Assembly (NCBI GenBank): GCA_040394635.1
Contig: JBEBRW010000013.1
Span: forward strand, 1 to 64,000
Length of the DNA stretch: 64,000 nt
DNA from: UBA5239 sp040394635
Lineage (GTDB): Bacteria > Verrucomicrobiota > Lentisphaeria > Victivallales > Victivallaceae
Reading direction: 5' to 3'
Made by a program: the position numbers and the translations under genes. The notes beneath the pieces were generated by a model, which was given only the letters and a program-made list of their open reading frames with translations, was not told the origin of the DNA and did not search any database. This document shows, piece after piece, positions 62,541-64,000 of this stretch (positions are counted from its first letter, which is position 1; every line of letters begins with the position of its first letter).

Positions 62541-64000
62541 TTATTTGCTGATTTGGACTGCTTCTGGACCAAGGGTGATTCGCTTACCGCCAATGACCGG
62601 TTGTACGGTTTTGCCCATGGTATTGACGAGAACCTGCAGTGTGGCGTCCGCCGTTTTCCACTCGGCAGCGTAGACCCCGGGAGAGTTCACCGCCAGTTCG
62701 CGGTATTCGCCGTGCAGCAGAAACGCTTCCAGCGCTTTCAGCTCCGCCGGCACCGATTTGATCAGTCCACAAAGCTCCGGGTGATCCGGCAGATAAAAGC
62801 GTCCGTCCTCATAGGTATAAAAGATAACGCCCTTCGCCCCGGCTACCAGCGCCTGATAAAGCATGTTGCGCAATTGACGGCTGGTCGGCACGGAAAAAAT
62901 GGGGTCGCTCTCATAGCCGAATCCCTGCAGCACCGCAACCAGATTTGACGAACTTCCCTGCAGTGTATCTCTGGCTGACGCCACCGATTTATAGACGGTA
63001 TCCAGCGGAAACCTCGGAACCGGGTAAGGGTCCACCGCGGCCATTTCGGTGACCGGCCAGTATTTGCCGATGGATGCGGGGTCCATGAAAACGGTGTAGG
63101 AGGGGTGTTCGGCATCGATAGTTTTCAGGTCCCGCAACCGCTGTTGGAAAAGCGCGGCGGAAATGCCTGCCAGATCCGGCTCGTCGCCGATGTTCCAGCC
63201 GAGAATGGCCGGGGCGGCGGCGTGCTGCTGTACGGACAGCGCCAGGGAATCGCTTTCGGGCAGGATCATGATGTTGTGCTCCTGGGCCGCCTGCAGAAAT
63301 TTTCCGAAGGACGCCGCCGATTCATCCGGCTTGATAGAGACATGGAGCGTGTTGTAGCCGTTCTCCGCCGCAAAACGCAGCGCTTCATCGCGCTTCTCCA
63401 GCGGCAGCCGGTGATCCCGCGAGACATGATACAAACCGATGGGGAAAAACGGTTTTCCCTCAATCTGCAGTACCCCCGTCGGAGAAATCGCCACGCGCGG
63501 ATTGTGCGTCATGATTTTGATCTTGCCCGGTTCGGTATTGAACAATACCTTGTCACCTTGTACCAACCGGGCCGAAATCACGTGTTCGCCGGGAGACAGC
63601 GATGAGAAATCCGCCTGATAAACGCCGTCCCCCGCCAATTTTCCCGGCGCGAACGGCTTGCCATCAACGAAGAAATCGATCCGGTACGGAGGGTTTTGGA
63701 AATCGTTTGCGGCGGCCTTTACGTATAAACGGATCTGAGGCGCGATCAACGGGTAGACTGTGTACCGGCTGATGGCCAGAGAAATCGGCGGCATCACTTC
63801 CGCATGTTTCGAGGCAATAACGATATCGCGTTTTTTCACGATCAGCTTCAATTTGCCTAACTCATTTACCGCAAATGGAATTTCATTTTTACCGGGATTC
63901 AATTTTTGGGATGCAATCACCTGATCATTCAGCAGGACCTCGGCCATGATTTCCGCTGAATTCCCGGTAAGTCCGAGCTGCGCGCCGCTATCGCCGAACC
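62541..64000 (-). CDS. TIM-barrel glycoside-hydrolase-like protein with N-terminal Ig-like domains (partial)
   Basis: The frame continues past the window edge (open to the last codon), so at least 486 residues are seen and the N-terminus is missing; the ATG at 63947 is internal. Beta-sandwich domains with DFFVDGKPFAPGKL and GDGVYQADFSSLSPGEHV come first, then VLQIEGKPFFPIGLYHVSRD opens a (beta/alpha)8 barrel, and ILGWNIGDEPDLAG holds the likely catalytic Glu in an NxGDEP setting. Retaining GH clan A-like. Substrate unknown. Confidence 0.68.
   Translation of the reverse strand, partial: FGDSGAQLGLTGNSAEIMAEVLLNDQVIASQKLNPGKNEIPFAVNELGKLKLIVKKRDIVIASKHAEVMPPISLAISRYTVYPLIAPQIRLYVKAAANDFQNPPYRIDFFVDGKPFAPGKLAGDGVYQADFSSLSPGEHVISARLVQGDKVLFNTEPGKIKIMTHNPRVAISPTGVLQIEGKPFFPIGLYHVSRDHRLPLEKRDEALRFAAENGYNTLHVSIKPDESAASFGKFLQAAQEHNIMILPESDSLALSVQQHAAAPAILGWNIGDEPDLAGISAALFQQRLRDLKTIDAEHPSYTVFMDPASIGKYWPVTEMAAVDPYPVPRFPLDTVYKSVASARDTLQGSSSNLVAVLQGFGYESDPIFSVPTSRQLRNMLYQALVAGAKGVIFYTYEDGRFYLPDHPELCGLIKSVPAELKALEAFLLHGEYRELAVNSPGVYAAEWKTADATLQVLVNTMGKTVQPVIGGKRITLGPEAVQISK

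Noticed and set aside
1..64000. CRISPR arrays, rRNA genes, intact transposases
   Set aside because: No spaced direct repeats of 25-40 bases, no rRNA-like sequence and no transposase motifs were found on reading through.

Overview
This 64 kb window is one contiguous bacterial chromosome segment. It probably comes from the Lentisphaerota (Victivallis-like) or a close PVC relative. That assignment is inference, resting on a GntR regulator / DUF4838 protein / prepilin-like gene trio, a cytoplasmic family-unassigned glycosidase-like protein, a full Rnf complex, and a serine/threonine kinase with a bacterial zinc ribbon. No rRNA, CRISPR array or intact insertion sequence was found.

Layout. (1) 1-18295, plus strand: a surface-polysaccharide cluster. 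It opens with the tail of a NusG/RfaH-like antiterminator, then makes GDP-L-fucose (gmd, fcl), a UDP-N-acetylhexosaminuronate (tviB/wbpO-like and wbpP-like) and a 6-deoxy-L-HexNAc (capE-, wecB- and rmlD-like). It also encodes glycosyltransferases, a Wzy-like polymerase, a Wzx-like flippase, a pyruvyltransferase-like protein with a Fe-S partner, and a GT-C glycosyltransferase split in two. The sugar-nucleotide genes are GC-balanced. The transferase/polymerase/flippase genes are AT-rich, as expected of an exchanged serotype region. (2) 18479-22051: purL (without glutaminase domain) and a MarC-type membrane protein. (3) 22051-32280, mostly minus strand: a long-hairpin RNA candidate resembling 6S RNA, a TM2 protein, a cation/proton antiporter behind a fluoride riboswitch, tRNA-Ala(GGC), an envelope operon (TPR/BamD-like, LptE-like, amidase), trmL, a Ktr/Trk potassium uptake pair, a phosphoesterase and a large Ser/Thr kinase. 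(4) 32535-39448: a DUF3047 protein, an EI24/CysZ-like protein and the rnfABCDGE operon. (5) 39610-46854: a glycosidase-like protein, a gap holding a strong candidate small RNA, then DUF2062, psd, pssA, an epimerase and a type-4 uracil-DNA glycosylase. (6) 46855-51555: an AT-rich gap with a decayed mobile-element-like inverted repeat, then the GntR/DUF4838/pseudopilin module under a perfect sigma-70 type promoter. (7) 51656-58402: a complete four-gene Wadjet (JetABCD) plasmid-defence operon. (8) 58432-64000, minus strand: MATE exporter with a MarR regulator and a visible operator, dprA, aroB and a truncated glycosidase-like gene.

The most interesting signals are in the non-coding DNA. These are the fluoride riboswitch driving an antiporter (22659-23946), the 160-nt hairpin at 22051-22210 whose mismatches become G-U pairs only on the minus strand, and the roughly 130-nt orphan RNA at 42575-42705 with its own consensus promoter and terminator. 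In the coding DNA the Wadjet operon and the regulator/GH-like/pseudopilin module stand out. All functional calls are by reading motifs; no database search was run.
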